A DNA stretch of 64,000 nucleotides, from contig NZ_JANFNY010000007.1 in NCBI RefSeq assembly GCF_024437745.1, positions 24,321-88,320 on the forward strand, written 5' to 3'. The stretch is from Roseomonas sp. GC11. GTDB taxonomy: Bacteria; Pseudomonadota; Alphaproteobacteria; Acetobacterales; Acetobacteraceae. Each line of letters begins with the position of its first letter. Position 1 is the first letter of the stretch. The notes below the pieces were generated by a model. It was not told where the DNA came from, did no database searches, and saw only the letters and a program-made list of their open reading frames with translations. The position numbers and the translations under genes were made by a program. Positions 9,398-17,840 of the stretch are shown here, one piece after another.

Positions 9398-10470
9398 ATC
9401 CGCCGCGCCCCGGTCGTGACGCGCGGGTCCACCAGGCGGTACAGCCCGTCAATGCCAAGATTGACGATGACGACAAGGATCGAGCTGAAGAAGAGGATGC
9501 CAAGCAGAAGATTCAGGTCGCGCGTGCGGATGGCCTCATAGGCGAGGCGGCCGAGGCCAGGCCAGGAGAAGACGGTTTCCACCAGCACCGCGCCGCTGAG
9601 CAGCGAGGCCGCCTGATAGCCCGCCATGGTGACCATCGGCAGCAGCGCGTTGCGGAAGGCGTGGCGCAGCGTAATGCGCCATTCCCCCGCGCCCTTGGCC
9701 CGCGCGGTGCGGATGAAGTCGGCGCCGTGCAACTCCAGCATGGCGCTGCGCACCAGCCGCGCATAGACGGCGAGGTAGAAGGTGCTGAGCGTCAGCGCCG
9801 GCAGGACGAGATGGGCCAGCAGGTCGCGCAGCCAGGCAAGGCCGGCATGGCCCGCGCCGATCGTCAGCATGCCGCCCGAGGGCAGCCAGCCCAGCCGCGC
9901 CGAGAACAGCACGATGGCCATGAGGCCGAGCCAGAAGGTGGGCAGCGCGTAGCTGAGCAGGGTCAGGCCGGAGAGCAGCAGGTCCGGCCAGCGCCCGGCA
10001 TGGCGCGCCGCCAGCAGCCCGGCCAGGGCGCCGAGCGACACCGCCAGCACCAGGGCCGAGAGCATCAGCAGCAGCGTCGGCGGCAGGCGCGTGAGGATCA
10101 GCTCCCGCACCGGCATGTTGAGGCGGTAGGAATGGCCGAGGTCGAAGCTCGCCAGATGCCCGAGATAGCGCAGGTATTGCACCGGCAGGGGCTGGTCCAG
10201 GCCGAAGCTGCGGCGCAGCTCGGCCATGGTCTCCGGCGTGGCGGCGCCGGCCTCGCCGGACAGCACATCGACCACGTCGCCCGGCGCCAGTTGCAGGATC
10301 AGGAAGTTCAGCGTGGCGATGCCGAACAGCACCGGCGCCAGCTGTGCCAGCCGGCCCCAGGGAATCCATGTCCAGGGAATCCATCTCCAGGGAGTCCATG
10401 TCCAGGGAAGCCAGGCCCGGAAGAGCGGCCGCCGGACGCCGGCGCCGCTCAGCGCGCCGGGGCCAGCCAT
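9394..10470 (-). CDS. Oligopeptide-type ABC transporter permease (DppB-like) with Trp-rich N-terminal repeat
   Basis: The other permease of the system. The family normally begins a few residues before the first membrane segment (here LAPVLFGIATLNFLILQL, near residue 43). This 358-residue version carries about 40 extra residues that include a run of W-x-P-W pentapeptides (LPWTW, TPWRW, IPWTW, IPWG). These are encoded by a 15-bp tandem repeat at 10357-10415. The rest is normal: APGD after TM1, RFGLDQPLPVQY-like region and the EAA loop AKGAGEWRITLRHAFRNALLP. The start at 10470 overlaps the preceding binding-protein gene by 22 bases. A later start inside or after the repeat cannot be excluded. 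Confidence 0.9.
   Translation of the reverse strand: MAGPGALSGAGVRRPLFRAWLPWTWTPWRWIPWTWIPWGRLAQLAPVLFGIATLNFLILQLAPGDVVDVLSGEAGAATPETMAELRRSFGLDQPLPVQYLRYLGHLASFDLGHSYRLNMPVRELILTRLPPTLLLMLSALVLAVSLGALAGLLAARHAGRWPDLLLSGLTLLSYALPTFWLGLMAIVLFSARLGWLPSGGMLTIGAGHAGLAWLRDLLAHLVLPALTLSTFYLAVYARLVRSAMLELHGADFIRTARAKGAGEWRITLRHAFRNALLPMVTMAGYQAASLLSGAVLVETVFSWPGLGRLAYEAIRTRDLNLLLGILFFSSILVVIVNLGIDGLYRLVDPRVTTGARRI
10357..10415. repeat. 15-bp tandem repeat (minisatellite) inside a permease gene
   Basis: Units at 10357-10371, 10372-10386, 10387-10401 and a partial fourth at 10402-10415, consensus CCAGGGAATCCATGT on the plus strand. The units differ at only one or two bases. The length is a multiple of three, so copy-number change keeps the permease frame and only changes the number of Trp/Pro pentapeptides. 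Confidence 0.9.
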
Positions 10471-12077
10471 GCATCCTCCAGCCCGGCGAACATGCCATCC
10501 CCCTGCGCCCGCTCCTTGCGGAAGCGCGCGGTGGAGACGGTGGTCCAGGTCAGTTCCACCAGATCGAGGATGGGCGAATCCTCCTGCGCGATCTCCTGCC
10601 AGCGGGTGATCAGCGCCTTGCGCTTCGCCACATCGCCCTCGCCCGCGGCGGCTTCCATGATCCCGTCCAGTTCCGGGTTGGAATAGCCGGAACCATTGGT
10701 CCAGGGCGCGCCCTTGATGATGTTCTTCGTCCAGTACAGGCGCTGCACGCCGAGCGTCGGGTCTGGCAGGCGGTGCAGGCTGGAGGTCATGATGTCATAA
10801 TCGGCATCGGTGTAGACGCGGCGCAGGAAGGCGGCCGGGTCCTCCACCACCAGCTCCAGATCGACGCCGATGCGCGCGAAGGCCTGCTTGATGAACTCGC
10901 CGGCGCGGTTGGATTCCAGGCTGCCGCCATCGCCGGAGACCAGGTTGATGCGGAAGCGCCGGCCATCCGCGCCGCGCCGGTAGCCGGCCTCGTCCAGCAA
11001 TTGCTCGGCCCTGCGCGGGTCGAATTCCTGCGGGTTGCCGCGCGCGTAATACTGGCTGACGGAGGAGGGGATGGGCCCCGTGGCGGGCTTGCCATAGCCC
11101 TGCCAGACCAGCCGCACCAGCGCCGCGCGGTCGATCGCGTGGGACAGCGCCTGCCGCACCCGCCGGTCGCCGAGATAGGGCCGGCGGACATTGATCTGCG
11201 CCAGGAAGATGGAGGCGAGGAAGCGCCCATCCTCGGTGTTGATCGTGTATTTCCGCGCATCAGAGAAGCGCCGCAGGCTGGTGACGGGAATCAGCGAGCC
11301 GATGGTGACATCGATCTCCCCCGCCTCCAGCGCCACGCTGCGCGCCACGGGATCGGGGATGAAGCGGAACAGGATGCCATCGAGATAGGGCTTGCCCTCC
11401 TGCCAGTAATCCGCGTTGCGCTCCAGCGCCACATGGCTGCCGCGCACCCATTCCTTGAAGCGGAAGGGCCCGGTGCCGATCGGCGCGCTGTTCGCCGGGT
11501 TCTGCAGGATATCCGTGCCCTCGTAGATGTGGCGCGGCAGGATCTGCGCCCCGTAGGTGTTGATGTAGTTGAAGAGGTAGGGTGCCGGCGCGGAGAGCAC
11601 GATGGTGACGCTGTGCGGGTCCGGCGTTTCCACCGCCGTCACATTGGCGAAGACGGCGCGGCCGAAGGGGTGCAGCTTCTTCGACACCTCCAGCAGGGTG
11701 AAGCGCACATCGGCGCTGGTGAAGGGCTGCCCGTCATGCCAGCGCGCGTTGCGGCGCAGGTGGAAGGTGATGCGCAACCCGTCCGCGCTCACCTCCCAGG
11801 ACTGCGCCAGCGCCGGCACCGGCTTCAGGTCGAGATCGTAGCTGACCAGCCCCTCCAGGATCTTCGACGACACCATGCCGATGTTCATCGTGGTGATGAA
11901 GGCCGAGGTGAGGATGGGCGGTTCCTGCACGACGATGCGCGCGGTGCCGCCGCGCACCGGGGCCTCGGGGTCGGCGGGCGCGTGGCCGGCATGCGGCGGC
12001 GTCTGGCCCTGGGCCTGGGCCAGCGCGGGCAGGCCGGCGAGGCCCAGGCCGCTGAGCATCAGGTGGCGTCGTTTCAT
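10449..12077 (-). CDS. ABC transporter substrate-binding protein, DppA/OppA family
   Basis: Receptor of the transporter encoded directly downstream. The 542-residue product has a signal (MKRRHLMLSGLGLAGLPALAQAQ) and a His-rich linker (HAGHAPADPEAP) after it. Family segments include WHDGQPFTSADV, APIGTGPFRFKEWVRG, RNADYWQEGKPYLDG and VRQALSHAIDRAALV. ATG 12077 is preceded by GGAAAG. The gene follows the OsmC gene by 45 bases and overlaps the DppB-like gene by 22. The substrate is unknown; a peptide, opine or other small solute is possible. Confidence 0.93.
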   Translation of the reverse strand: MKRRHLMLSGLGLAGLPALAQAQGQTPPHAGHAPADPEAPVRGGTARIVVQEPPILTSAFITTMNIGMVSSKILEGLVSYDLDLKPVPALAQSWEVSADGLRITFHLRRNARWHDGQPFTSADVRFTLLEVSKKLHPFGRAVFANVTAVETPDPHSVTIVLSAPAPYLFNYINTYGAQILPRHIYEGTDILQNPANSAPIGTGPFRFKEWVRGSHVALERNADYWQEGKPYLDGILFRFIPDPVARSVALEAGEIDVTIGSLIPVTSLRRFSDARKYTINTEDGRFLASIFLAQINVRRPYLGDRRVRQALSHAIDRAALVRLVWQGYGKPATGPIPSSVSQYYARGNPQEFDPRRAEQLLDEAGYRRGADGRRFRINLVSGDGGSLESNRAGEFIKQAFARIGVDLELVVEDPAAFLRRVYTDADYDIMTSSLHRLPDPTLGVQRLYWTKNIIKGAPWTNGSGYSNPELDGIMEAAAGEGDVAKRKALITRWQEIAQEDSPILDLVELTWTTVSTARFRKERAQGDGMFAGLEDAWLAPAR

Positions 12078-12122
12078 GGCTGGGGCTTTCCGTCGGGGGC
12101 GGGCGCTGTGTCGGACCAGTGC

Positions 12123-12668
12123 CTATTCGGCGGCCTGCGACAGCGCCGGCAGGCGCGCGATGGCGCCGGAAATCTCCTGTGGGGCGCGCAGGAGATGCAG
12201 GATGGGGCAATTCTTCTCGACAGCCTCGTGCAGCCGCGCCAGCTCCGCCTCCCCGGCGGGAGAGGCGATGGAGACCGTGTAGCGCAGCCCGTAGGGATGG
12301 CGCGGCACCGCCTCGAAGCCGGGCTGGCCGCTGCGGCCATCGATTTCCCCTTCCACCGCCACTTCCACATGCTCCAGCGGGATCTGCAGCAGAGCCGCCT
12401 GGATCAGGAAGGTGTGCGTCAGGCAGCTGCCCAGCACGCCGAGCTGTAGTTCCGGAGAACTGGGGCCAAGGTCATAGCCCGCGAAGCTCTCCGGGCTGTC
12501 GCTCAGCACCTGGAAATCGCGGATGCGGATGCGGCGGACGCCGCTGCGCCCCTCCGCTCGCACCGTGGCCCGCAGCGGCTGCGGCTTCGTCTCCGGCCGG
12601 GCGGCCTTCTCGCGGAGGCGGAACAGGGCCTCGCGCTTCTGCGCGAGATACTCGGTCAGGCTCGACAT
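12123..12668 (-). CDS. OsmC/Ohr-family protein
   Basis: A 181-residue OsmC-fold protein, normally a cytosolic thiol peroxidase acting on organic hydroperoxides. Two candidate catalytic cysteines are visible: GSCLTH in the middle (near 81) and NCPILH near the C-terminus (about 153). A charged helix of about 30 residues precedes the fold. It is the first gene of the run 12668-6605, ahead of a peptide-type ABC transporter, an unusual but not unknown pairing. The context suggests protection from peroxides, or handling of a thiol or organosulfur compound, rather than a general stress role. Confidence 0.88.
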   Translation of the reverse strand: MSSLTEYLAQKREALFRLREKAARPETKPQPLRATVRAEGRSGVRRIRIRDFQVLSDSPESFAGYDLGPSSPELQLGVLGSCLTHTFLIQAALLQIPLEHVEVAVEGEIDGRSGQPGFEAVPRHPYGLRYTVSIASPAGEAELARLHEAVEKNCPILHLLRAPQEISGAIARLPALSQAAE

Positions 12669-12769
12669 GTGGCATTCCCCAAGGGGTGGCGGGGCAGGGA
12701 CGGGGGCGGCCGATGCGGGCGCCCGTCCTGCCTGGCAGCATGGGGAAGAATCACGCGAATGGTCAATGT

Positions 12770-12783
12770 GTAATTTTAATTAC
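12770..12783. promoter_or_regulatory. A/T-rich palindrome upstream of the OsmC operon
   Basis: GTAATTTTAATTAC: arms GTAATT/AATTAC around TT, about 100 bases upstream of the OsmC start. It resembles the element GTAATTCGAATTGC at 25782-25795 ahead of the sulfonate-type transporter. Both are preceded by GT on the plus strand. Operator role is inference. Confidence 0.3.
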
Positions 12784-12799
12784 GCTTAAAATATAGGTA

Positions 12800-13774
12800 T
12801 TATTGATCCGGCCGGATCCCCGCCTCCTCGACCAGCGCGGCATAGCGCGCCGTCTCCGCCGCCACGAAGCGCCGGGACTCCTCCAGCCCCAGCCCGGACA
12901 GGGTGAAGCCCAGCTCCTCCGCCTTGCGCACCAGCACCGGCTCCGCCAGCGCCCTGCGCAGGTCACCGGCCAGCCGCTCCGCCAGGGGGGCAGGCAGGCC
13001 GGCCGGGGCCTGCACCGCCGTCCAGCTCGTGATCGACAGTTGCGGCACCCCGAGTTCGGCCGCCGTCGGCACGGTGGGCAGCAGCGGGTGGCGCGCCGGG
13101 CCCGTCACCGCCAGGGCGCGCAGCCGCCCGGCCTGGATCTGCGGCAGGCACTCGGGAAGGTTGGAGACCACCACATCCAGCGTGCCCGCCACCAGATCGG
13201 TGATCGAGGGCGCGCCGCCACGATAGGGCGCGTGTTGCAGCAGATCCCCCGCCCCGGCGGCGCGGCGCAGCAGCTCCAGCCCGATATGCGGCGGCGTGCC
13301 CGTGCCGGAGGAGCCGCCATTCAGCCGCTCCGTCCGCGCCGTGGCCAGGAGCGCGGCGAGGTCCGGCCAGGGAGCCCCGGCCCGCACCACCACCACCAGC
13401 GGCAGCGAGCCCAGCACGGTGAGCGTCGTCAGGTCGCGCAGGAAATCATAGGGCGCCTGCGGGAAGAGCGAGGCATTCACCGCATGCGCCAGCGTGATGG
13501 CGAGCAGCGTATGTCCGTCCGGTGCCGCCTTCGCGGCGATATCGGCCCCCAGCATGGCATTGCCGCCAGGGCGGTTCTCCACCAGCACGGGGCGGCCCCA
13601 CCCTTCCTGCAACCGCTGCGCCAGCAGCCGGGCGAGGATGTCGGTCTGCCCGGCCGGGGTGAAGGGCACGATCAGCCGGATATTGCGGTCCGGGAATTCC
13701 ACCGCGCGGGCGGCGGCGGGCAGCAGGAAGGGCACGGCCAGCAGGCCGCGGCGGGGCAGGGCGAAGGGCGGCAT
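12800..13774 (-). CDS. Bug-family (TctC) periplasmic substrate-binding protein
   Basis: A 324-residue tripartite-tricarboxylate-type receptor. A signal peptide (MPPFALPRRGLLAVPFLLPAAARA) is followed by the diagnostic openings FPDRNIRLIVPFTPAGQTD and VENRPGGNAMLGA, then APYRGGAPSITDLVAG and GRLRALAVTGPARHPLLP. Members bind carboxylates or other small anions and either feed a TctAB permease or act in sensing. No TctA or TctB gene is present here; a second Bug gene lies 30 bases upstream in the same direction. Confidence 0.92.
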   Translation of the reverse strand: MPPFALPRRGLLAVPFLLPAAARAVEFPDRNIRLIVPFTPAGQTDILARLLAQRLQEGWGRPVLVENRPGGNAMLGADIAAKAAPDGHTLLAITLAHAVNASLFPQAPYDFLRDLTTLTVLGSLPLVVVVRAGAPWPDLAALLATARTERLNGGSSGTGTPPHIGLELLRRAAGAGDLLQHAPYRGGAPSITDLVAGTLDVVVSNLPECLPQIQAGRLRALAVTGPARHPLLPTVPTAAELGVPQLSITSWTAVQAPAGLPAPLAERLAGDLRRALAEPVLVRKAEELGFTLSGLGLEESRRFVAAETARYAALVEEAGIRPDQ

Positions 13775-13804
13775 GGCGGGCCTCGTCGGTGCGGGGAACA
13801 GCGA

Positions 13805-14866
13805 TCAGTCGAGCCGGACCCCCGCCTGGCGCACCACATCGCGCCAGCGGGGCACATCGGCGGCAAGCCGCGCGGCCAGGGCCTCCGGCGTGCCGGGGCT
13901 GGGCTCGAAGCCCTGCTCCAGCAGCGGCCCCGCCACCTCGTCCAGCGCCAGGATGCGGGCGGCCTCGGCCCGCAGCCGGGCAATGATGGCGGGCGGTGTC
14001 CCCGCCGGGGCCAGCAGCCCCTGCCAGGACACCACCTCGACCTCCGGCAGGCCGCTCTCCCGCGCGGCCGGCACCTCCGGCAGGGCGCGGGCCCGCCCGG
14101 GGCTGGTGACCAGCAGCGGCCGCAGCCGCCCCGCCCGCACATGCGCCGTCGCCGCCGGCAGGGTGAGGAAGACCGCGTCGATATGCCCCGCCATCAGGTC
14201 CTGCAGCGCCGGGCCGCCGCCGCGATAGGGCGCGTGCGCCCATTCCGCGCCGCTGCGCGCCTTCAGCAGCTCGGCCGCCAGATGGCCGATGCTGCCATTG
14301 CCGGGCGAGCCCAGCGTCAGCGCACGGCTGCGCGAGAGGCTGACGAAGGCCTCCATCGTATCGGCCGGCAGCCCCGGCCGCACCACGAGAAGCTGCGCCG
14401 CCGAGACGGTTTGCAGGATGGGCGCGAAGTCGCGCAGCGGGTCATAGCCGGGGCGCGGATAAAGCGCCGGGTTGATCGCCAGGCTGTCCCAGCCGACGAG
14501 CAGAGTGAGCCCGTCCGGCCGTGCGCGCGCCACCAGTTCAAAAGCGATGTTGCCGCCAGCGCCGGCATGATTCTCCACCACCACCGGCTGCCCCAGGCTG
14601 GCCTGGAGGTGGCGGGCGAGGAGGCGCGCCAGCGGGTCCAGGCTGCCGCCCGGCGCCACGGGCACGATCAGGCGGATCGGCCGGTCCGGCCAGCCTTCCT
14701 GCGCGGCGGCGGGCCGGGCGAAGGGCCACGCCGCCAGCCCGGTGCCCATGACGGAGGCCAGCAGGGATGCCAGCACGCGGCGCCGGCCGGCAGGGGCGGA
14801 GGGTGAGGCAGAGGGTGAGGCAGAGGGTGGGGCGGAGGGTGGGGCGGAGGGTGGGGAAGGGGGCAT
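13805..14866 (-). CDS. Bug-family (TctC) periplasmic substrate-binding protein with repetitive N-terminus
   Basis: Paralogue of the preceding gene product, 353 residues from ATG 14866, which has GGAGAGG upstream; an in-frame start at 14896 is less likely. Family hallmarks are WPDRPIRLIVPVAPGGSLDP, VVENHAGAGGN, APYRGGGPALQDLMAGH and GRLRPLLVTSPGRA. Before the signal sequence (RRRVLASLLASVMGTG...RPAAAQ) lies a low-complexity Pro/Ser/Ala stretch of about 25 residues encoded by a 12-bp tandem repeat (14793-14864). The extended n-region is unusual for an exported protein and may affect export efficiency. Confidence 0.9.
   Translation of the reverse strand: MPPSPPSAPPSAPPSASPSASPSAPAGRRRVLASLLASVMGTGLAAWPFARPAAAQEGWPDRPIRLIVPVAPGGSLDPLARLLARHLQASLGQPVVVENHAGAGGNIAFELVARARPDGLTLLVGWDSLAINPALYPRPGYDPLRDFAPILQTVSAAQLLVVRPGLPADTMEAFVSLSRSRALTLGSPGNGSIGHLAAELLKARSGAEWAHAPYRGGGPALQDLMAGHIDAVFLTLPAATAHVRAGRLRPLLVTSPGRARALPEVPAARESGLPEVEVVSWQGLLAPAGTPPAIIARLRAEAARILALDEVAGPLLEQGFEPSPGTPEALAARLAADVPRWRDVVRQAGVRLD
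14793..14864. repeat. 12-bp tandem repeat (minisatellite) at the start of a Bug gene
   Basis: Six contiguous 12-bp units of the form GGGGCGGAGGGT or GAGGCAGAGGGT, beginning at 14793, 14805, 14817, 14829, 14841 and 14853; the last is diverged. They encode Pro-Ser-Ala-Pro-type tetrapeptides immediately after the start codon. Changes in copy number keep the frame. Confidence 0.9.
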
Positions 14867-14901
14867 GGCATCCTCTCCGATGCGGTCGCCGCCCATAAAA
14901 T

Positions 14902-14940
14902 ATCATTCAAAAACGTGTTGCAAATGATTCAACGAATGAT
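14902..14940. promoter_or_regulatory. Inverted repeats in a divergent promoter region
   Basis: ATCATTC (14902-14908) and GAATGAT (14934-14940) form an inverted repeat around a further CAAATGATTC (14921-14930), in an A/T-rich island between a Bug gene (-) and a flavin monooxygenase gene (+). The same CAAATGATTC occurs at 36559-36568. Possible operator; low certainty. Confidence 0.25.
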
Positions 14941-15111
14941 CTTGTATATTCCTGCCTGGGGTGGTGATGGCTGGCACGCGCGTGTGATTCAGAACGAGAT
15001 ACTACCGTGAATTTCCCGTGCGGCGCGATGCCGCCGCGGCCTCTCGCGCCGGCCCACCTTGCCCCTTCGCCCCAGCCCCGCCCCCAAAGGGAACCCCAAA
15101 GGGAACCGCAG

Positions 15112-16461
15112 ATGCGCCGGCAGCTTCACCTCAATCTCTTCATCCACGGGCGCGGGCATCATGAATCCGCCTGGCGCCACCCCGCCGCCACCCCGCTGGC
15201 GATGACCGACCTCGCCTATTACCAGGACCTCGCCCGCCGCGCGGAAGACGCCTGCTTCGATGCCATCTTCTTCGCCGACCACCTCGTGCTGCTGCCGAGC
15301 GAGATCGCCCACGCCGTGCAGGGCGGGCTGGAACCGCTGACCCTGCTCGCCGCCCTGGCCACCGGCACGCGCCGCATCGGCCTCGTCGCCACGGCCTCGA
15401 CCAGCTACACGGAGCCCTTCAACCTCGCCCGGCAATTCGCCTCGCTCGACCACATCAGCCACGGGCGGGTGGGCTGGAACATTGTCACCACCTGGCTCGC
15501 CGCCGCCTCGCGCAATTTCGGCCGCGACGCGCCGCCGGGGCTGGAGGAACGCTATGCCCAGGCGGAAGACTTTCTCGCCGTCGTCACCAAGCTCTGGGAC
15601 AGCTGGGCGCGTGACGCGGTGCTGGATGACCGTGCCCGCGGCCGCTTCGCCCGGCCCGATCGCGTGCGGCGCTTCGACCACCACGGGCCCTTCTATCAGG
15701 TCAGCGGCCCGCTGAACGTGCCGCGCGGCCCACAGGGTCGTCCGGTGCTGGTCCAGGCCGGCTCCTCCGGCACGGGCAAGCGCTTCGCCGCCCGCCATGC
15801 CGAGGTGATCTTCACCGCCCATCTGGAGCAGGGCGCCGCCATCGCCTTCCGCCAGGAGATCCGCGCCCTGGCCGCCGGGTTGGGGCGCGACCCGGAGGGG
15901 GTGGTCATCCTCCCCGGCATCAGCGCCGCCATCGGTGGCACCGAGCGCGAGGCCCAGCGTATCTGGGACGAGCTGAACGAGAGCGCCGCGCCGGAAGTCG
16001 GGCTGGAACGCCTCTCGGCGCGTTTCGGCGGGCATGATTTCTCCCACCTGCCGCTCGACCGCGCGCTTTCCGTGGATGATTTTCCGCCGCCCGCCGGTGT
16101 GCAGGCCGCCCGCAGCCGCGCGGAGGTGATCACCGACCTCGTGGCGCGGGAGAGGCCCACCCTGCGTGCGCTGCTGCACCGCCTCGCCGCCGCGCGCGGC
16201 CATTACACCATGGCCGGCACGCCGGAGCAGGTGGCGGATGTGATCGAGGCCTGGTTCCGCTCCGGCGCTGCTGACGGCTTCAACGTGATGCCGCCCATCC
16301 TGCCAGCGCAGTTCGAAGCCTTCACAAGTGAGGTCGTTCCCCTCCTGCGCCGCCGTGGCCTGTTCCGCGAGGCCTATGACAGCGAGACCCTGCGCGGCCA
16401 TCTCGGCCTGCCCGAGCCGGCCAATCAGTTCTTCGGCGCGGAGGCGGAGGTTTTGGTTTAG
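15112..16461 (+). CDS. LLM-class flavin-dependent monooxygenase, NtaA/SnaA/DszA family
   Basis: Predicted cytosolic two-component monooxygenase using reduced FMN from a separate reductase to oxidise nitrilotriacetate-, dibenzothiophene-sulfone- or dimethylsulfide-like substrates. The 449-residue product begins LHLNLFIHGRGHHESAWRHP, a typical family opening, with [27 protein letters not shown] and HGRVGWNIVT following, and QAGSSGTGKRFAARHAE later. The frame is open from GTG 15007, but ATG 15112 after AAAGGGAACC matches family length; the skipped region is proline-rich and repetitive. It stands alone between a divergent Bug gene and a convergent operon. Confidence 0.88.
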   Translation: MRRQLHLNLFIHGRGHHESAWRHPAATPLAMTDLAYYQDLARRAEDACFDAIFFADHLVLLPSEIAHAVQGGLEPLTLLAALATGTRRIGLVATASTSYTEPFNLARQFASLDHISHGRVGWNIVTTWLAAASRNFGRDAPPGLEERYAQAEDFLAVVTKLWDSWARDAVLDDRARGRFARPDRVRRFDHHGPFYQVSGPLNVPRGPQGRPVLVQAGSSGTGKRFAARHAEVIFTAHLEQGAAIAFRQEIRALAAGLGRDPEGVVILPGISAAIGGTEREAQRIWDELNESAAPEVGLERLSARFGGHDFSHLPLDRALSVDDFPPPAGVQAARSRAEVITDLVARERPTLRALLHRLAAARGHYTMAGTPEQVADVIEAWFRSGAADGFNVMPPILPAQFEAFTSEVVPLLRRRGLFREAYDSETLRGHLGLPEPANQFFGAEAEVLV

Positions 16462-16486
16462 GGAATCTTTTATATTCAACATTTTA

Positions 16487-16603
16487 TCTTCTTTTCTGAA
16501 GAAAAAGAAGCAAAAAGACTTTTTCAGTCTGGCGTCCCGCCTCAGGCCATACGCGGGACGCCAACTGGAAAAGTTTTTTGGTTCTTTTTTTCAAAAAAGA
16601 ACA
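16487..16603. terminator. Long bidirectional hairpin with A/T arms (A/T-rich element, copy 2)
   Basis: A perfect 11-bp core TGGCGTCCCGC/GCGGGACGCCA (16530-16540 with 16553-16563, 12-base loop) is flanked by long imperfect A-rich and T-rich arms, giving U-tracts in both directions. It lies between convergent genes. The left arm contains the GAAAAAGAAGCAAAAAGACT core found also at 44071 and 45771. Confidence 0.75.
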
Positions 16604-16616
16604 TAAATAACTGAAT

Positions 16617-17840
16617 TTAAAGAATTATACGCCCGGCGGCGATCATCGCGCTATCGGCCTGTGGCACATGCACCACCCCGCACTGGACATCGCGCCAATG
16701 CCGTTCCAGCGGATTGTGCCGCGACAGGGCATGGTTGCTGGCAAGGCCATTGGCCAGCCGGACCGCGTCCACCGCCTGCCGCGTCAGCACCACCTTCAGC
16801 AGTCCGGCCTCGGTCGAGGAGGGCGCGTTTCCGGCATCCGTCTCGGCCGCGAGGCCGGCGAGGAGGCGCCCATTGACGGTGAGCAGCGTCGTGATCTCGC
16901 CCACGGCCTCCTGCACGCGTGGCAGGCTGGCCAGGGGCTGGCCCAGATTGGCCGGCACCCGCCCGCGCAGGAAGCCCAGCAGCCAGTCCCGCGCCGCCAC
17001 GGCCACCCCGGTATAGAGCGCGCCCAGCAGCGCGGCATTCCAGGCCGCCTGGATGTCATCCCGTGGCGGCGGGCCTTCCCCGGCCGGCTGCAACTGCCCC
17101 GCCTGCTCCTCCGGCACGAAGACATCCTCCAGCACCACGTCATGGCTGCCCGAGGCGCGCAGGCCCAGATGGTCCCAGCTCTCGACGATGCGCAGGCCCG
17201 GGCTGCCGGCGCGGATGAGGAAATTGCCCAGGCGGGGCTTCAGTTCATCCGTGCGGCAGAAGGTCTCGAACCAGGTGAGGCCGGGCGCGCCGGTGGAATA
17301 GATCTTGCGGCCCGAGACGCGCCAGCCACCGGGCACGCGGCGGGCCGTGGTGGCCGGCAGGCCGCCCCGGGTCGGGCTGCCCAGCTCCGGTTCCACGCGG
17401 ATGGCATTGACCAGGGCGCCCTCCTGCACGGCCTCGCGCCCGAGGCGCTCACGCAGGGGGGCCGCATAGCCCTGGCCGCGCGCAAGCGCCGCCTGCTTCG
17501 TGCATTGCATGGCCAGCACCAGGGCCGTGGAGGCACAGCCCTGGGCCACCAGCCCCACCGCCTCGGCCGAGGCCGCCAGCCCCCCGCCCTGGCCGCCCAG
17601 CGCCACCGGCACGGTGAGCGAGAGCAGCCCGGCCTGCCGCAGCAGATCGAGCGCATCAAAGGGAAAGCTGCCATCACGGTCATGCCGTGCCCCGGCCTCG
17701 CGCAGCTGCGGCAGCAGGGTTGGCCAATCCGGCCTGGGACGCCCGGCGGGCGCGGCGGGAAGAGGCGCGAGGGCGGCCTGTGCGAGGGTCATCCGGCGGG
17801 CTCCGTCGTCAGGAGAAAGGGAGGGGGCCGCGTGGGTCAT
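16617..17840 (-). CDS. Acyl-CoA dehydrogenase-fold flavoprotein (SfnB/DszC-type candidate)
   Basis: A 407-residue member of the acyl-CoA dehydrogenase superfamily. Visible landmarks are an N-terminal helical region, VPVALGGQGGGLAASAEAVG, TARRVPGGWRVSGRKIYSTG in the beta domain, GLRASGSHDVVLEDVFVP and a C-terminal helical domain. No clear catalytic glutamate of true dehydrogenases is evident, which fits the DszC/SfnB branch of flavin-dependent oxygenases in sulfur acquisition. ATG 17840 overlaps the stop of the binding-protein gene (ATGA); ATG 17792 is an alternative. It is the last gene of the run beginning at 25737. Function beyond the fold is inference. Confidence 0.85.
   Translation of the reverse strand: MTHAAPSLSPDDGARRMTLAQAALAPLPAAPAGRPRPDWPTLLPQLREAGARHDRDGSFPFDALDLLRQAGLLSLTVPVALGGQGGGLAASAEAVGLVAQGCASTALVLAMQCTKQAALARGQGYAAPLRERLGREAVQEGALVNAIRVEPELGSPTRGGLPATTARRVPGGWRVSGRKIYSTGAPGLTWFETFCRTDELKPRLGNFLIRAGSPGLRIVESWDHLGLRASGSHDVVLEDVFVPEEQAGQLQPAGEGPPPRDDIQAAWNAALLGALYTGVAVAARDWLLGFLRGRVPANLGQPLASLPRVQEAVGEITTLLTVNGRLLAGLAAETDAGNAPSSTEAGLLKVVLTRQAVDAVRLANGLASNHALSRHNPLERHWRDVQCGVVHVPQADSAMIAAGRIIL

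Noticed and set aside
10344..14806. Very long plus-strand frames (about 700 residues) opposite the binding-protein and Bug genes
   Set aside because: Low-complexity Arg/Gly/Ala composition and full overlap with well-supported minus-strand genes.
10357..14864. Tandem repeats considered as a CRISPR array
   Set aside because: Units are 12 or 15 bp, contiguous with no spacers, and lie in frame inside genes; no cas gene is present.
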